DNA from: Rhizobium rhododendri
GTDB lineage: Bacteria; Pseudomonadota; Alphaproteobacteria; Rhizobiales; Rhizobiaceae
Reading direction: 5' to 3'
DNA: 64,000 bases
NCBI RefSeq assembly: GCF_007000325.2
Contig: NZ_CP117267.1
Span: forward strand, 2,611,001-2,675,000
Each line of letters begins with the position of its first letter. Position 1 is the stretch's first letter. Below the pieces are notes generated by a model, which saw only the letters and a program-made list of their open reading frames with translations, made no database searches and was not told where the DNA came from. The position numbers and the translations under genes were made by a program. Shown piece after piece: positions 1 to 8,287 of the stretch.

Positions 1-389
1 ACGGCAGCCTTCAGCGTGCGCCCGGTGCCGATGGCAAGCACGATGGGCTCCGGTCGCTTGAGCCAGCGTTCGATCTCGGCGGCGGCGGCCTCCGCGATGC
101 CGACAGTCGTCGACGTCGATCCGGGATCGCTCGGCACCACCTCGACATGGGAGAGGCTGAATTTCCGGCGCAGATCCTCGGCCAGCTGCAGGCAGGCGGC
201 GATTGGATGGTCGAGGCGGACCTTGATCAGCCTTTCGGCAACCGCGAGCGACACAAGCCTCTGTGCCGATTGCCGCGAAATCCCCATGGCCCCGGCGATC
301 TCGTCCTGGGTCCGGCCGGCGACATAGTACAACCACCCGGCTCTTGCCGCGTCATCGAGCCTGCCCTGGGTTTCCGACTTCCTGGCCAT
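1..389 (-). CDS. SorC-family sugar-binding transcriptional regulator (5' part, cut by window edge)
   Basis: The minus strand reads open from an ATG at 389 to the left edge, giving the first 129 residues. The start MARKSETQGR is followed by a helix-turn-helix (about residues 25-47, with GRTQDEIAGAMGISRQSAQR) and by the beginning of an effector domain with EVVPSDPGS and IVLAIGTGRTL. This is the pattern of SorC/DeoR-type regulators, in which a C-terminal domain related to sugar-phosphate isomerases senses a phosphorylated sugar. The gene lies 89 bp downstream of a fucU-like gene on the same strand, so it probably controls a sugar uptake or catabolic operon that continues outside the window. The inducer cannot be inferred from this fragment. 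Confidence 0.85.
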   Translation of the reverse strand, partial: MARKSETQGRLDDAARAGWLYYVAGRTQDEIAGAMGISRQSAQRLVSLAVAERLIKVRLDHPIAACLQLAEDLRRKFSLSHVEVVPSDPGSTSTTVGIAEAAAAEIERWLKRPEPIVLAIGTGRTLKAA

Positions 390-478
390 CCTGTCCCTTC
401 TGTGGCGCTGGCCGCAACATCCCCGACATCGGGTCGAACATCGCTGCAGCCAGAGGCACGATTGTGACGACGCGAACC

Positions 479-934
479 TTACGCTGCGTCGGGCGGAATG
501 ACGCCCTTGGTCAGGGTGAAGCAGCCGTAAAACCGGCGCTCGCCTGTCTGGATGACGCAATAGGCGCTCTTCGCACGCTCATAGAACGCGAAACGCTCGA
601 CCGGCACAAGCGGCCAGTGCTTGCCTTCGGCGCGATCGATCTCTGCCTGCATCTCGACCTGAACGGCCGGCAGTTCATCCGGGGAGCCGACCACTTCCAT
701 GCGGGTGGCTGCGTCGTCGATGAACGTATCGAGCGGCATCAGCGACAGGATGGCGGCAGCAGCCTGTGGAGAGGTGACGTTATCAATCCGCAGCAGATGG
801 CCAAGGCTCGTTTCGAGCGCCACCGACTCAGCCGGGAAGTTGGTATCGACGATGACAAGCATGTCGCCATGGCCCATGGAGGCCAGCGCGTGCAACACGT
901 CGGCATTGAGAGCAGGTGAAATTCCCTTGAGCAT
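479..934 (-). CDS. fucU: RbsD/FucU family mutarotase (L-fucose mutarotase-like)
   Basis: This 151-residue protein begins MLKGISPALNADVLHALASM and continues GHGD, the classic RbsD/FucU N-terminus with conserved His22 and Asp30. Members interconvert the alpha and beta anomers (or pyranose and furanose forms) of sugars such as fucose or ribose in the cytoplasm. The C-terminal part contains a FYERAKSAYCVIQTGE segment typical of FucU. I chose the ATG at 934 because a strong GGAGG lies just upstream. An in-frame extension to 1090 would add about 50 residues that do not look like the family. The SorC regulator follows on the same strand, which supports a role in sugar catabolism. The exact sugar is uncertain. 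Confidence 0.85.
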   Translation of the reverse strand: MLKGISPALNADVLHALASMGHGDMLVIVDTNFPAESVALETSLGHLLRIDNVTSPQAAAAILSLMPLDTFIDDAATRMEVVGSPDELPAVQVEMQAEIDRAEGKHWPLVPVERFAFYERAKSAYCVIQTGERRFYGCFTLTKGVIPPDAA

Positions 935-1166
935 GATAAAGCCTCCTCCAGGCACTTCTTTCAGAATTCGCATTGGTGGCGGGAGACCCCGCACTTTGCG
1001 CAGCAGACAAGTAAACGCGACGCCGCAGTCTGTCCAGAGACGCCGTGGATGCGCGTCCGCAAGCGAAGCGCCGACGCCAGCTTGATACACGGCTTATTTA
1101 AGCCCCGATTGACCGCATAGCTCCCGCCATATTAGGACAGACATCCCCGAGCGTTGCGAGGCAATT

Positions 1167-1826
1167 GTGAGAATTCTCCTGGTCGAAGACGACGATACCC
1201 TCGGCAGCGCTGTACGCGACCACATTGCCGCGAGCGTCCATGCCGTCGACTGGGTGAGAAACCTCGGAGATGCCGAAAGCGCGGCGAACTCGGTTCACTA
1301 CGGCCTCATACTTCTCGATCTGCAATTGCCGGATGGCACTGGTATCGATTTTCTGAAGACACTCCGCAAGAATGCCAAGGAGACACCGGTCATCATCCTG
1401 ACGGCACGTGACCAGATTTCAGACCGGATAGAGGGTCTGAACAGCGGCGCCGACGACTATCTGGTCAAGCCCTTCAATCTGGGCGAACTCTCCGCGCGCA
1501 TCATGGCGGTTGCCCGGCGTTACTCAGGCAGTCCGCAGCCGATGCTCAAGATCGGCGACCTCGAAGTTGACCAGACGCAGCGCCGCCTTATCGTATCGGG
1601 CAAGGACGTCGTGCTGACCGGCCGCGAATGGGCGGTTCTCGACCTGCTGGTCGCCCGCCCCGGCGCCATGGTCTCCAAGGACCAGGTCGAGGAGGCGCTC
1701 TATGCCTTCGGCTCCGAAATCGAGAGCAACACTGTCGAGGTCTATGTCAGCCGGCTGCGCAAGAAGATCGGCCGGGACCGCATCCGCACGGCGCGCGGCG
1801 TCGGCTACTCGCTCGGAGAACGATAA
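1167..1826 (+). CDS. OmpR/PhoB-type two-component response regulator
   Basis: The product has 219 residues. A receiver domain (about 1-115) shows the acidic pair D8/D9, phospho-acceptor D51 in LLDLQLPDG, T79 and K101 in LVKPF. It is followed by a winged-helix DNA-binding domain (about 125-218) ending RTARGVGYSLGER. The start is GTG at 1167, preceded by GAGG at 1158-1161. The stop codon overlaps the start of the kinase gene (TAATG), so the two are translationally coupled. The protein resembles the QseB/TctD group of regulators. The target genes are unknown, and the sugar kinase/cutC pair downstream is only a neighbour. Confidence 0.93.
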   Translation: MRILLVEDDDTLGSAVRDHIAASVHAVDWVRNLGDAESAANSVHYGLILLDLQLPDGTGIDFLKTLRKNAKETPVIILTARDQISDRIEGLNSGADDYLVKPFNLGELSARIMAVARRYSGSPQPMLKIGDLEVDQTQRRLIVSGKDVVLTGREWAVLDLLVARPGAMVSKDQVEEALYAFGSEIESNTVEVYVSRLRKKIGRDRIRTARGVGYSLGER

Positions 1827-3190
1827 TGCCGGAGACACTCGGCCGCCTCAGCCGCATCAGCATCACCCGTCGGCTGATCACCACGCTCACAGGGCTCGTC
1901 GTGCTCTTCTGGCTGATCGCGGTGGGCCTGGGCGCCTATGTGATGAACCGGGAATTTGCCGAAATCTTCGACGGAACGCTGCAGGAAACAGCGGAAAGAC
2001 TGATGCCGCTCGTGCTCGACGACCTCGCCCAGCGCGACGGCGCCACCGATCCCCAGGCTTTGCAGGCCGTGCAGCAGGGCCTGAACAAGGAATATCTCAC
2101 CTATCAGGTCATCGATTCCAGTGGCAAGGTCATCATCCACTCACAGGAAGCGCCGGCCACGCCCTATGACGTACCCCTGAAGGTCGGTTTTCACGACACG
2201 CCGAAGCACAAGATCTACACAGAATCGGCGCTCAACGGCACCTTGTTCCTGCATGTAGCCGATGCCTTCCGAAACCGTCGCGAGGCCCTGCGCGAAGGCA
2301 CCGTGGCGCTGCTCTGGCCGCTGCTGCTGCTGATACCGACGAGCATACTGCTGATCCAGTTCATCGTCAGCCGCTCGCTGGCGCCCATCGACCGCCTGCG
2401 CGACGAGATTGGCACCAAGGACAGCGGCAATATGGCGGCAGTCGAAGGCGATACACTCCCCCGCGAACTGCGGCCGATTGCCCGTTCCGTCAACCTGCTG
2501 CTCGGAAGGCTGCGGTCGGCACTGGAAGCCGAGCGGGAATTTACCGCGAACAGCGCCCACGAGCTGCGCACGCCGATAGCCGGTGCGCTGGCGCAGACAC
2601 AACGATTGATCGCCGAACTGCCCGAGGGTCCCTTGACCGTCAGGGCCGGACGCATCGAGACGGCGCTCGCCAATCTCGGACGCCTTGCAGAAAAGCTGCT
2701 GCAGCTGGCGCGTGCCGAAGCCGGGATCGGCGCATCCGACAAGCCGCTGGATCTGACGCGCATCGTTGACGCTGTCGTCGGCGACTACGACCGGGACAGT
2801 CACACCGCCGGTCGCGTCACGCGAGACTATGCAGCCGGGGTGACCCTCGCGCGCTGCGTCGACATCGACGCCTTTGCCATCGTCGTCCGCAACCTGATCG
2901 AAAACGCACTCGTCCACGGACCGCACGATGGGGTCGTCACCATCTCTGTCACCGGAGATGCCGTCAGCGTCGTCAACGGCGGCAATGTCGTCGCGGCCGA
3001 GGAGCTCGCCGGCCTCAAGCGCCGGTTCCGTCGCGGGGAAACGAGCGCCGCCGGCTCAGGCCTCGGCCTCGCGATTGCCGACAAGATCGTCACACAGATG
3101 GGCGGCCGACTGGACCTGCTGTCGCCGGCCTCGGGTCAGCCAGATGGCTTCGAGGCCCGCATCGTCCTGACACCGCCGGCCGGAAGCTGA
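1826..3190 (+). CDS. Sensor histidine kinase paired with the upstream regulator
   Basis: This 454-residue inner-membrane kinase has TM1 at about 17-40, a periplasmic region of about 120 residues, TM2 at about 160-182, then HAMP-like, HisKA and HATPase domains. The phospho-acceptor is H245 in SAHELRTP. The N box is RNLIENALVHG (N360), and the glycine-rich loop GSGLGLAIA lies at about 410-418. The G1 box, normally DxGxG, reads NGGNV at about 384-388, so the usual Asp is Asn; related QseC-like kinases also show variation here. The start ATG at 1826 overlaps the regulator stop by one base. The signal sensed cannot be told from the sequence. Confidence 0.92.
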   Translation: MPETLGRLSRISITRRLITTLTGLVVLFWLIAVGLGAYVMNREFAEIFDGTLQETAERLMPLVLDDLAQRDGATDPQALQAVQQGLNKEYLTYQVIDSSGKVIIHSQEAPATPYDVPLKVGFHDTPKHKIYTESALNGTLFLHVADAFRNRREALREGTVALLWPLLLLIPTSILLIQFIVSRSLAPIDRLRDEIGTKDSGNMAAVEGDTLPRELRPIARSVNLLLGRLRSALEAEREFTANSAHELRTPIAGALAQTQRLIAELPEGPLTVRAGRIETALANLGRLAEKLLQLARAEAGIGASDKPLDLTRIVDAVVGDYDRDSHTAGRVTRDYAAGVTLARCVDIDAFAIVVRNLIENALVHGPHDGVVTISVTGDAVSVVNGGNVVAAEELAGLKRRFRRGETSAAGSGLGLAIADKIVTQMGGRLDLLSPASGQPDGFEARIVLTPPAGS

Positions 3191-3252
3191 TCTCTTGCAA
3201 TGGCTGGAAAAGGATGCGAGCAACGTCGTCTCAGTGCCATAGCGAGTGACGG

Positions 3253-4179
3253 ATGATCGTTTCTTTTGACATCGGCGGGTCCGCCATCAAGGGCGGTTTT
3301 GCCCGCTCCCAATCCGACATTACGACGCTGCCGCGCCGGGTTACGCCCGGCCATGATTTCGAGGCCTTCGTCACGGTGCTCCGCGAGATTATTGCCGAGG
3401 CCCCGGAAAAGCCTGATGGCATCGCCGTCTCCATCGCCGGCGTCGTCGATCCGGACACGCAGACGCTGACCTGCGCCAACATTCCCTGCCTCCACGGTCG
3501 CAAACTTGGTAGCGATCTGGAGACGGCACTCGGCTATCCCGTGCTGATCGCCAACGATGCCGATTGCTTTGCCATGGCAGAGGCCTTTTCCGGCGCGGGT
3601 CGCGGTCACCGCATCGTCTTCGGCGCCATCCTCGGCACCGGGGTCGGCGGTGGACTGGTTGCCGACGGGCGGCTGGTTAATGCATCCGGCGGCTTTGCCG
3701 GCGAATGGGGCCACGGACCGATCGTCGCGGCCTTTGCCGGCACACCGCCTGTGGCCATTCCCGCCTACCCTTGCGGCTGCGGCCAAACCGGATGCGTCGA
3801 CACTATCGGTGGCGCGCGGGGCATGGAACGCCTGCACGCGCTGCTCCACGGCACCAGTCTTTCCAGCGAGGAAATCATCGGCTTTTGGCTCGGCGGCGAC
3901 GATAAGGCGAGTGCAACGCTCGACGTCTACATCGATCTCGTCGCGCCGCCCCTGGCCCTGACAGTCAACATTACAGGCGCCACCATCGTGCCCGTGGCAG
4001 GCGGTTTGTCGAATGTCGAGCCGCTGCTGGAGCGCCTGGATATAGCCGTGCGCCAGCGTATCCTGCGGAAATTCGACCGCCCCCTCGTCGTCCGCAGCCA
4101 GTGCCGCATCGAGCCCGGCCTGATCGGCGCCGCCATTCTCGGGCTGCGCGATGTCGAGGAGCGCCGCCATGTTGCTTGA
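3253..4179 (+). CDS. ROK-family sugar kinase (N-acetylglucosamine/N-acetylmannosamine kinase-like)
   Basis: The product has 308 residues. The phosphate-binding motif DIGGSAIKGG is at 6-15 and the catalytic Asp is D102 in ANDADC. EWGHG (E151, H154) is followed by the ROK zinc motif CGCGQTGC (C174, C176, C181). Family members phosphorylate glucose or N-acetylhexosamines with ATP in the cytoplasm. The gene overlaps cutC by 11 bp, so they are co-transcribed. ROK-CutC pairing is common in rhizobial amino-sugar loci, which favours an amino-sugar substrate, but this is inference. The start ATG at 3253 is the first in frame and places DIGG at its usual position. Confidence 0.88.
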   Translation: MIVSFDIGGSAIKGGFARSQSDITTLPRRVTPGHDFEAFVTVLREIIAEAPEKPDGIAVSIAGVVDPDTQTLTCANIPCLHGRKLGSDLETALGYPVLIANDADCFAMAEAFSGAGRGHRIVFGAILGTGVGGGLVADGRLVNASGGFAGEWGHGPIVAAFAGTPPVAIPAYPCGCGQTGCVDTIGGARGMERLHALLHGTSLSSEEIIGFWLGGDDKASATLDVYIDLVAPPLALTVNITGATIVPVAGGLSNVEPLLERLDIAVRQRILRKFDRPLVVRSQCRIEPGLIGAAILGLRDVEERRHVA

Positions 4180-4879
4180 GGTCTGCATCGAGGACAGCGC
4201 CGGCCTTGCCGCCGCCATCGACGGCGGCGCGGATCGCATCGAACTGTGCAGCGCGCTTGCCATCGGCGGCCTGACGCCGAGCGCCGGCCTGATGCGCGAA
4301 GCCGGCCAGCGTCAACTGCCTTGTTATGCCATGATACGACCACGTCCCGGCAACTTCGTCTGGTCCGCGGAGGACATGGAGGTGATGTACGGCGATATCG
4401 ACATCGCACGCAGCGCTGGATTGGCCGGCGTGGTACTAGGTGCCTCCCTGCCCGATGGCCGGCTGGATCGCGAAAGCCTCGACAAACTCGTCCGCCACGC
4501 CGAAGGTCTCGGCCTGACGCTGCATCGTGCCTTCGACCTCGTGCCCGACTGGCGCGACGCCGTCGAAATCGCAATCGATCTCGGTTTCGAGCGGATTTTG
4601 ACCTCGGGCGGAAAAGTGGCGGCTCCGGATGGGGTCGAGGCGTTGGAAACGCTGGTAGCACTTGCATCCGGCCGGATATCCATCATGCCTGGCTCCGGCA
4701 TCAATCCGCAAACCGTGAGCACCTTGATCCCGAGATTGAAGATCACCGACATCCACGCCTCCTGTTCTTCCAGCGCAGCATCCAGCGACCCGCGGCTTGT
4801 CTCCCTCGGCTTTGCGCCTGCGCTCGAGCGACGTACGGACGGCGCGGTGGTTCGCGCCCTGAAGGCGCTAGTCGCCTAA
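4169..4879 (+). CDS. cutC: CutC family protein
   Basis: A 236-residue TIM-barrel protein beginning MLLEVCIEDSAGLAAAIDGG, with GADRIELC, MIRPRPGNF, TLHRAFD, ILTSGG and IMPGSGI in the order expected for CutC. CutC was first linked to copper tolerance in Escherichia coli, but its enzymatic role is unresolved. I placed the start at ATG 4169 because the family begins with this LEVC segment; an ATG at 4151 would add six residues. The overlap with the upstream ROK kinase implies translational coupling and suggests a sugar-related rather than metal-related role here. Confidence 0.88.
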   Translation: MLLEVCIEDSAGLAAAIDGGADRIELCSALAIGGLTPSAGLMREAGQRQLPCYAMIRPRPGNFVWSAEDMEVMYGDIDIARSAGLAGVVLGASLPDGRLDRESLDKLVRHAEGLGLTLHRAFDLVPDWRDAVEIAIDLGFERILTSGGKVAAPDGVEALETLVALASGRISIMPGSGINPQTVSTLIPRLKITDIHASCSSSAASSDPRLVSLGFAPALERRTDGAVVRALKALVA

Positions 4880-5049
4880 GACGGGCTGCGTTGCCGACAT
4901 GGCAAGCCCGATTGCCACTGGGCGACAAAGAGGGCATGAATGCATCTGTTGCGTAAAAGCGTCCCTTCCGGAAAGTCGGGAACTGCGGCTGCGCGAAAAC
5001 GATGCTTTCACGGCTTGAGTCTCGACAGTGATTTCGCAGAGAGCATGAA

Positions 5050-5868
5050 ATGACGGTTTCACCCCCGCGACGGAAAAGCCGCATCGTTTTCTGGCTGGCC
5101 GCGATCCTCATCCTGACGGGCATCGTCGCCACCGCGCTGCTTGCCAACGACCGGCGGAACTTGCGGTTTCTGGCTGACCGCTACCATATCGGCTGGCTCG
5201 GATATGAAACCGTCATGCCGCCGAAGAAGCTACCGCAAGCCAAACAAGGCCCGCGGCCGTTTGCGCCACCGCCAAGCCCGCCTGCAGTGGTAAAACCGGT
5301 CGCGACGCGGCTTTTTACCAACCTGAATTCCGCGCCCAGCTTTTTCCTACGCCGCTGGAAAATCGCCGGCGAGAAGGCCTGCAACGCAATCTCACGAGCC
5401 GGCTTCCCCGTCAGCCCTTGGCATCAGGGCGTCATCGACAATTCGACATTCGAATGCAGCTACCAGACGCCGGTGTCGGAGACAGCAGAAGAAGAACAAC
5501 CTTCGCTCTTCGTCATCGTCCGCGGCACGCCGAAAGGCGAGGTCAGCAGTATCCGGGTCAAGGCGATCCTGCCCGAGACTGCCGCCGGGCGGGAGCTGCA
5601 GGCAAAATTCCAGGGCTTGGTCCACGCCATCGTCCAGGCTGTCGGCTGGGGCGACCTCAGCGATGCCACGGACCGCATTGGAAGGCTCGAGAACGTCACA
5701 CAGTCGAGCTTCGGCGCAAGGATTGTATTCTCGCATGAGTTCGCCGATCCGCGCCGTTTCAACCTCATCCTCGACATCGACAGACCCACCGGCGACCGCA
5801 TCCTCGCGGCCAATTTTTTCGACACGTCCAAGTGGTTGCCGCTGCCCGAAATTATCGCGCGCAAGTGA
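5050..5868 (+). CDS. Membrane-anchored protein of unknown function
   Basis: This 272-residue protein is not assigned to a family I can name with confidence. A basic N-terminus (PPRRKSR) precedes one membrane segment at about 12-33. A proline-rich linker follows at about 55-82, then a globular region of about 180 residues with two cysteines (in EKACNA and FECSYQ) that could form a disulfide. The topology suggests a periplasmic protein tethered to the inner membrane. It stands alone, about 170 bp after cutC and about 300 bp before rkpK, and may have its own promoter. Nearness to rkpK hints at cell-surface function, but this is weak. Confidence 0.7.
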   Translation: MTVSPPRRKSRIVFWLAAILILTGIVATALLANDRRNLRFLADRYHIGWLGYETVMPPKKLPQAKQGPRPFAPPPSPPAVVKPVATRLFTNLNSAPSFFLRRWKIAGEKACNAISRAGFPVSPWHQGVIDNSTFECSYQTPVSETAEEEQPSLFVIVRGTPKGEVSSIRVKAILPETAAGRELQAKFQGLVHAIVQAVGWGDLSDATDRIGRLENVTQSSFGARIVFSHEFADPRRFNLILDIDRPTGDRILAANFFDTSKWLPLPEIIARK

Positions 5869-6046
5869 TCCGAATTGGTACAGCAGCGGAGTGCAAACAA
5901 GGACAACGCAATTGCTGCGTTGCAACATACTGCCATTGCACTAAGATGGCCTCGTTCTACATGTTCGTTTCACCGTTCATTCCGTAGGGGATTTCGATGA
6001 GGTAGCAGGCGTGAAGCCAGCCGGTAAAGCTCTGGCATCATTCATG

Positions 6047-6067
6047 AAACTGATGACATATCAGTTT
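6047..6067. promoter_or_regulatory. Candidate operator: 8-bp perfect inverted repeat upstream of rkpK
   Basis: The 304-bp gap 5869-6172 contains the arms AAACTGAT (6047-6054) and ATCAGTTT (6060-6067), separated by GACAT. They centre about 115 bp before the rkpK start. A GTTGCAAC palindrome also occurs near 5928. Symmetric arms with a 5-bp centre suit a dimeric regulator, but I cannot name one. I see no convincing sigma-70 promoter or small gene in the rest of the gap. Confidence 0.4.
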
Positions 6068-6172
6068 ATCTGTTTCTTGAGCGATTACGCAGGAGCCGGA
6101 AATCTGGCCACGTCAGCAACTTCAAATCGACCAACAGAACGCGTTTGCGTTGTCTGAAAAAGAGGAAAATCG

Positions 6173-7498
6173 ATGCGTATCACGATGATCGGGTCTGGTT
6201 ATGTGGGTTTGGTGTCAGGCGTCTGCTTTGCGGATTTCGGCCATGACATCATCTGCGTCGACAAGGACGAGAAGAAGATTGCAGCCTTGCGGGCCGGCGA
6301 GATCCCGATCTTCGAGCCGGGGCTCGAAAGTCTCGTGGCGGAAAATGTCCGCTCCGGCCGCCTGTCGTTTTCGACGGAAGTGGCAGAAAGCGTCGCCGCC
6401 AGCGATGTCGTCTTCATCGCCGTCGGCACCCCGTCGCGCCGTGGCGATGGCCATGCCGACCTGTCCTATGTCTATGCTGCTGCCCGCGAGATCGCCACCC
6501 ACGTCAAGGGCTTCACCGTCATCGTCACCAAGTCGACTGTCCCTGTCGGCACCGGCGATGAAGTCGAGCGGATCATGCGCGACACCAACCCGGACGCTGA
6601 CATCGCCGTCGTGTCCAACCCCGAATTCCTGCGCGAAGGCGCCGCCATCGAGGACTTCAAGCGTCCGGACCGCATCGTCATCGGCCTCGACGACGATCGT
6701 GCCCGCGCCGTGATGACCGAAGTCTACCGGCCGCTCTACCTCAACCAGGCGCCGCTGCTGTTTACCTCGCGCCGCACGTCCGAACTGATCAAGTACGCCG
6801 CCAACGCTTTCCTCGCCATGAAGATCACCTTCATCAACGAGATGGCCGATCTCTGCGAAAAAGTCGGCGCCAATGTCCAGGAAGTCTCCCGCGGCATCGG
6901 TCTCGATGGCCGCATCGGCGCCAAATTCCTGCATGCAGGCCCAGGCTATGGCGGCTCCTGCTTTCCGAAGGACACGCTGGCTCTGGCAAAGACCGCACAG
7001 GACCATGACAGCCCGGTGCGGCTGATCGAAACGACCATCTCGATCAACGACAACCGCAAGCGGGCCATGGGTCGCAAGGTGATCGCGGCTGTTGGTGGCG
7101 ACGTTCGCGGCAAGAGCGTCGCAGTTCTCGGCCTGACCTTCAAGCCCAACACCGACGACATGCGCGACAGCCCTGCGATCTCGATCATCCAGACCTTGCA
7201 GGATGCCGGCGCCAAGGTGGTCGGTTACGATCCGGAGGGCATGGACAACGCACGCGGTCTGATCGAGGGCATGACGTTCGCAGCCGATGCGTACACCGCC
7301 GCCGAGGGCGCAGACGCTCTCGTCATCGTCACCGAATGGAACCAGTTCCGCGCGCTCGATTTTGCCCGCCTGAAGCGGGTCATGGCCGCACCTGTGCTCG
7401 TCGACCTCAGAAATATCTACCGCCGCGACGAGATCACAAAGCACGGCTTCGAATATTCGAGCATCGGACGGCCGAACCAGACCAACGATCAGCACTGA
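6173..7498 (+). CDS. rkpK: UDP-glucose 6-dehydrogenase
   Basis: This 441-residue cytoplasmic enzyme oxidises UDP-glucose to UDP-glucuronate with two NAD+. The product feeds capsular, exopolysaccharide and lipopolysaccharide synthesis. Visible are the Rossmann motif GSGYVG (7-12), KSTVPVGT, NPEFLREG, ELIKYAANAFLA with K207, and the catalytic Cys263 in GPGYGGSCFPKDT. Length and order match the rhizobial RkpK/Ugd family, which is required for K-antigen and for normal surface polysaccharide in several rhizobia. An AGAGGA ribosome-binding site precedes the ATG. The gene appears monocistronic: a strong hairpin terminator follows 22 bp after the stop. Confidence 0.95.
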   Translation: MRITMIGSGYVGLVSGVCFADFGHDIICVDKDEKKIAALRAGEIPIFEPGLESLVAENVRSGRLSFSTEVAESVAASDVVFIAVGTPSRRGDGHADLSYVYAAAREIATHVKGFTVIVTKSTVPVGTGDEVERIMRDTNPDADIAVVSNPEFLREGAAIEDFKRPDRIVIGLDDDRARAVMTEVYRPLYLNQAPLLFTSRRTSELIKYAANAFLAMKITFINEMADLCEKVGANVQEVSRGIGLDGRIGAKFLHAGPGYGGSCFPKDTLALAKTAQDHDSPVRLIETTISINDNRKRAMGRKVIAAVGGDVRGKSVAVLGLTFKPNTDDMRDSPAISIIQTLQDAGAKVVGYDPEGMDNARGLIEGMTFAADAYTAAEGADALVIVTEWNQFRALDFARLKRVMAAPVLVDLRNIYRRDEITKHGFEYSSIGRPNQTNDQH

Positions 7499-7520
7499 AC
7501 GTTGTCAGCAATCAAAAAAA

Positions 7521-7553
7521 GGGGCATAGCTTGGCGCTATGCCCCCTATTTTA
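7521..7553. terminator. Bidirectional rho-independent terminator between rkpK and the KTSC gene
   Basis: A perfect 10-bp stem, GGGGCATAGC / GCTATGCCCC, closes a 5-nt loop. CTATTTTA follows on the plus strand, and seven A residues (7514-7520) precede it, which form a U-tract for transcripts from the right. It can end both convergent genes. Confidence 0.85.
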
Positions 7554-7599
7554 TGCGTTACCCAAGCAGCATTGGAAACAACGCCAGCAGGTCTACTGC

Positions 7600-7812
7600 T
7601 TATCTCACACTCACATAAGGTTTGGATTCGCGTATGTGGTGGCGATAGTAGGAGCCCGGAGAATCGGCCGAGATCAGATTGCGGTAAATCTGTTCCGGCA
7701 CGTTGCTGTAGGGCTCAACTTTGCCATTGTGAAACTCGATTTCCATGCGCGACGATTTCAGATCGTACGCAACAGCCGTAATGAGGCGCGATTTTATTTG
7801 AATGCGTTCCAT
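7600..7812 (-). CDS. KTSC domain protein
   Basis: A 70-residue protein made up almost entirely of a KTSC domain. It has the pattern AVAYDLKSSRMEIEFHNGKV, then YSNVPEQIY and SPGSYYRHHIR. KTSC is a small domain, named for a lysyl-tRNA synthetase C-terminal family, found alone or fused to nucleases and other nucleic-acid enzymes; its exact function is not established. The protein is probably cytoplasmic. It is convergent with rkpK and its upstream side is an AT-rich gap. No partner gene is adjacent on the same strand. Confidence 0.8.
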   Translation of the reverse strand: MERIQIKSRLITAVAYDLKSSRMEIEFHNGKVEPYSNVPEQIYRNLISADSPGSYYRHHIRESKPYVSVR

Positions 7813-8287
7813 TCCAAAATTCCCTTAGTTGCAAGAAATCAAAAACCAGAGCATGGGCACTGCTTCTACATCCCGGTCAGACGAACTTAGTATCTTTTAC
7901 CGCTTATATTAAGTATTTAATAATAATAGCAATTCACAAATAATCAACGATGTTTACAGTTGCACTTCGCGGATAACGATTAACAACCTTGAGATGCGAA
8001 ATGTCTCCGACTATCGAGATGAGTGCTCAGGCTACAGGAAGCAGATCCTGCAATCAGCCTCTCCAACTCGCTTATGAAGAGCCCGACAGACCGTATTTCT
8101 CGCTATGCTGGGGCAATTTTACGGCAAACGAAGTGCTCGCCAAGAGTTGATCGGTCGCGCCCCTGCGTTGCAGCGTTTTTCTTGCGCCGCGTGCGCGCAG
8201 TGGTGATATTCACCCTTCCTCCTTGTGCATCATCGCCGACGCCGAAAATGCGGAGCCAAGCCGCGACGGAAAGCCTGAATCAACAGC
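7813..8287. other. 475-bp intergenic region between divergent KTSC and DHA2 transporter genes
   Basis: The left half (about 7900-7990) is clearly AT-rich compared with the surroundings and probably holds the KTSC promoter. I find no tRNA, hairpin terminator or recognisable protein. A 92-codon open frame at 8023-8301 overlaps the transporter start and has no family resemblance. Confidence 0.5.
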
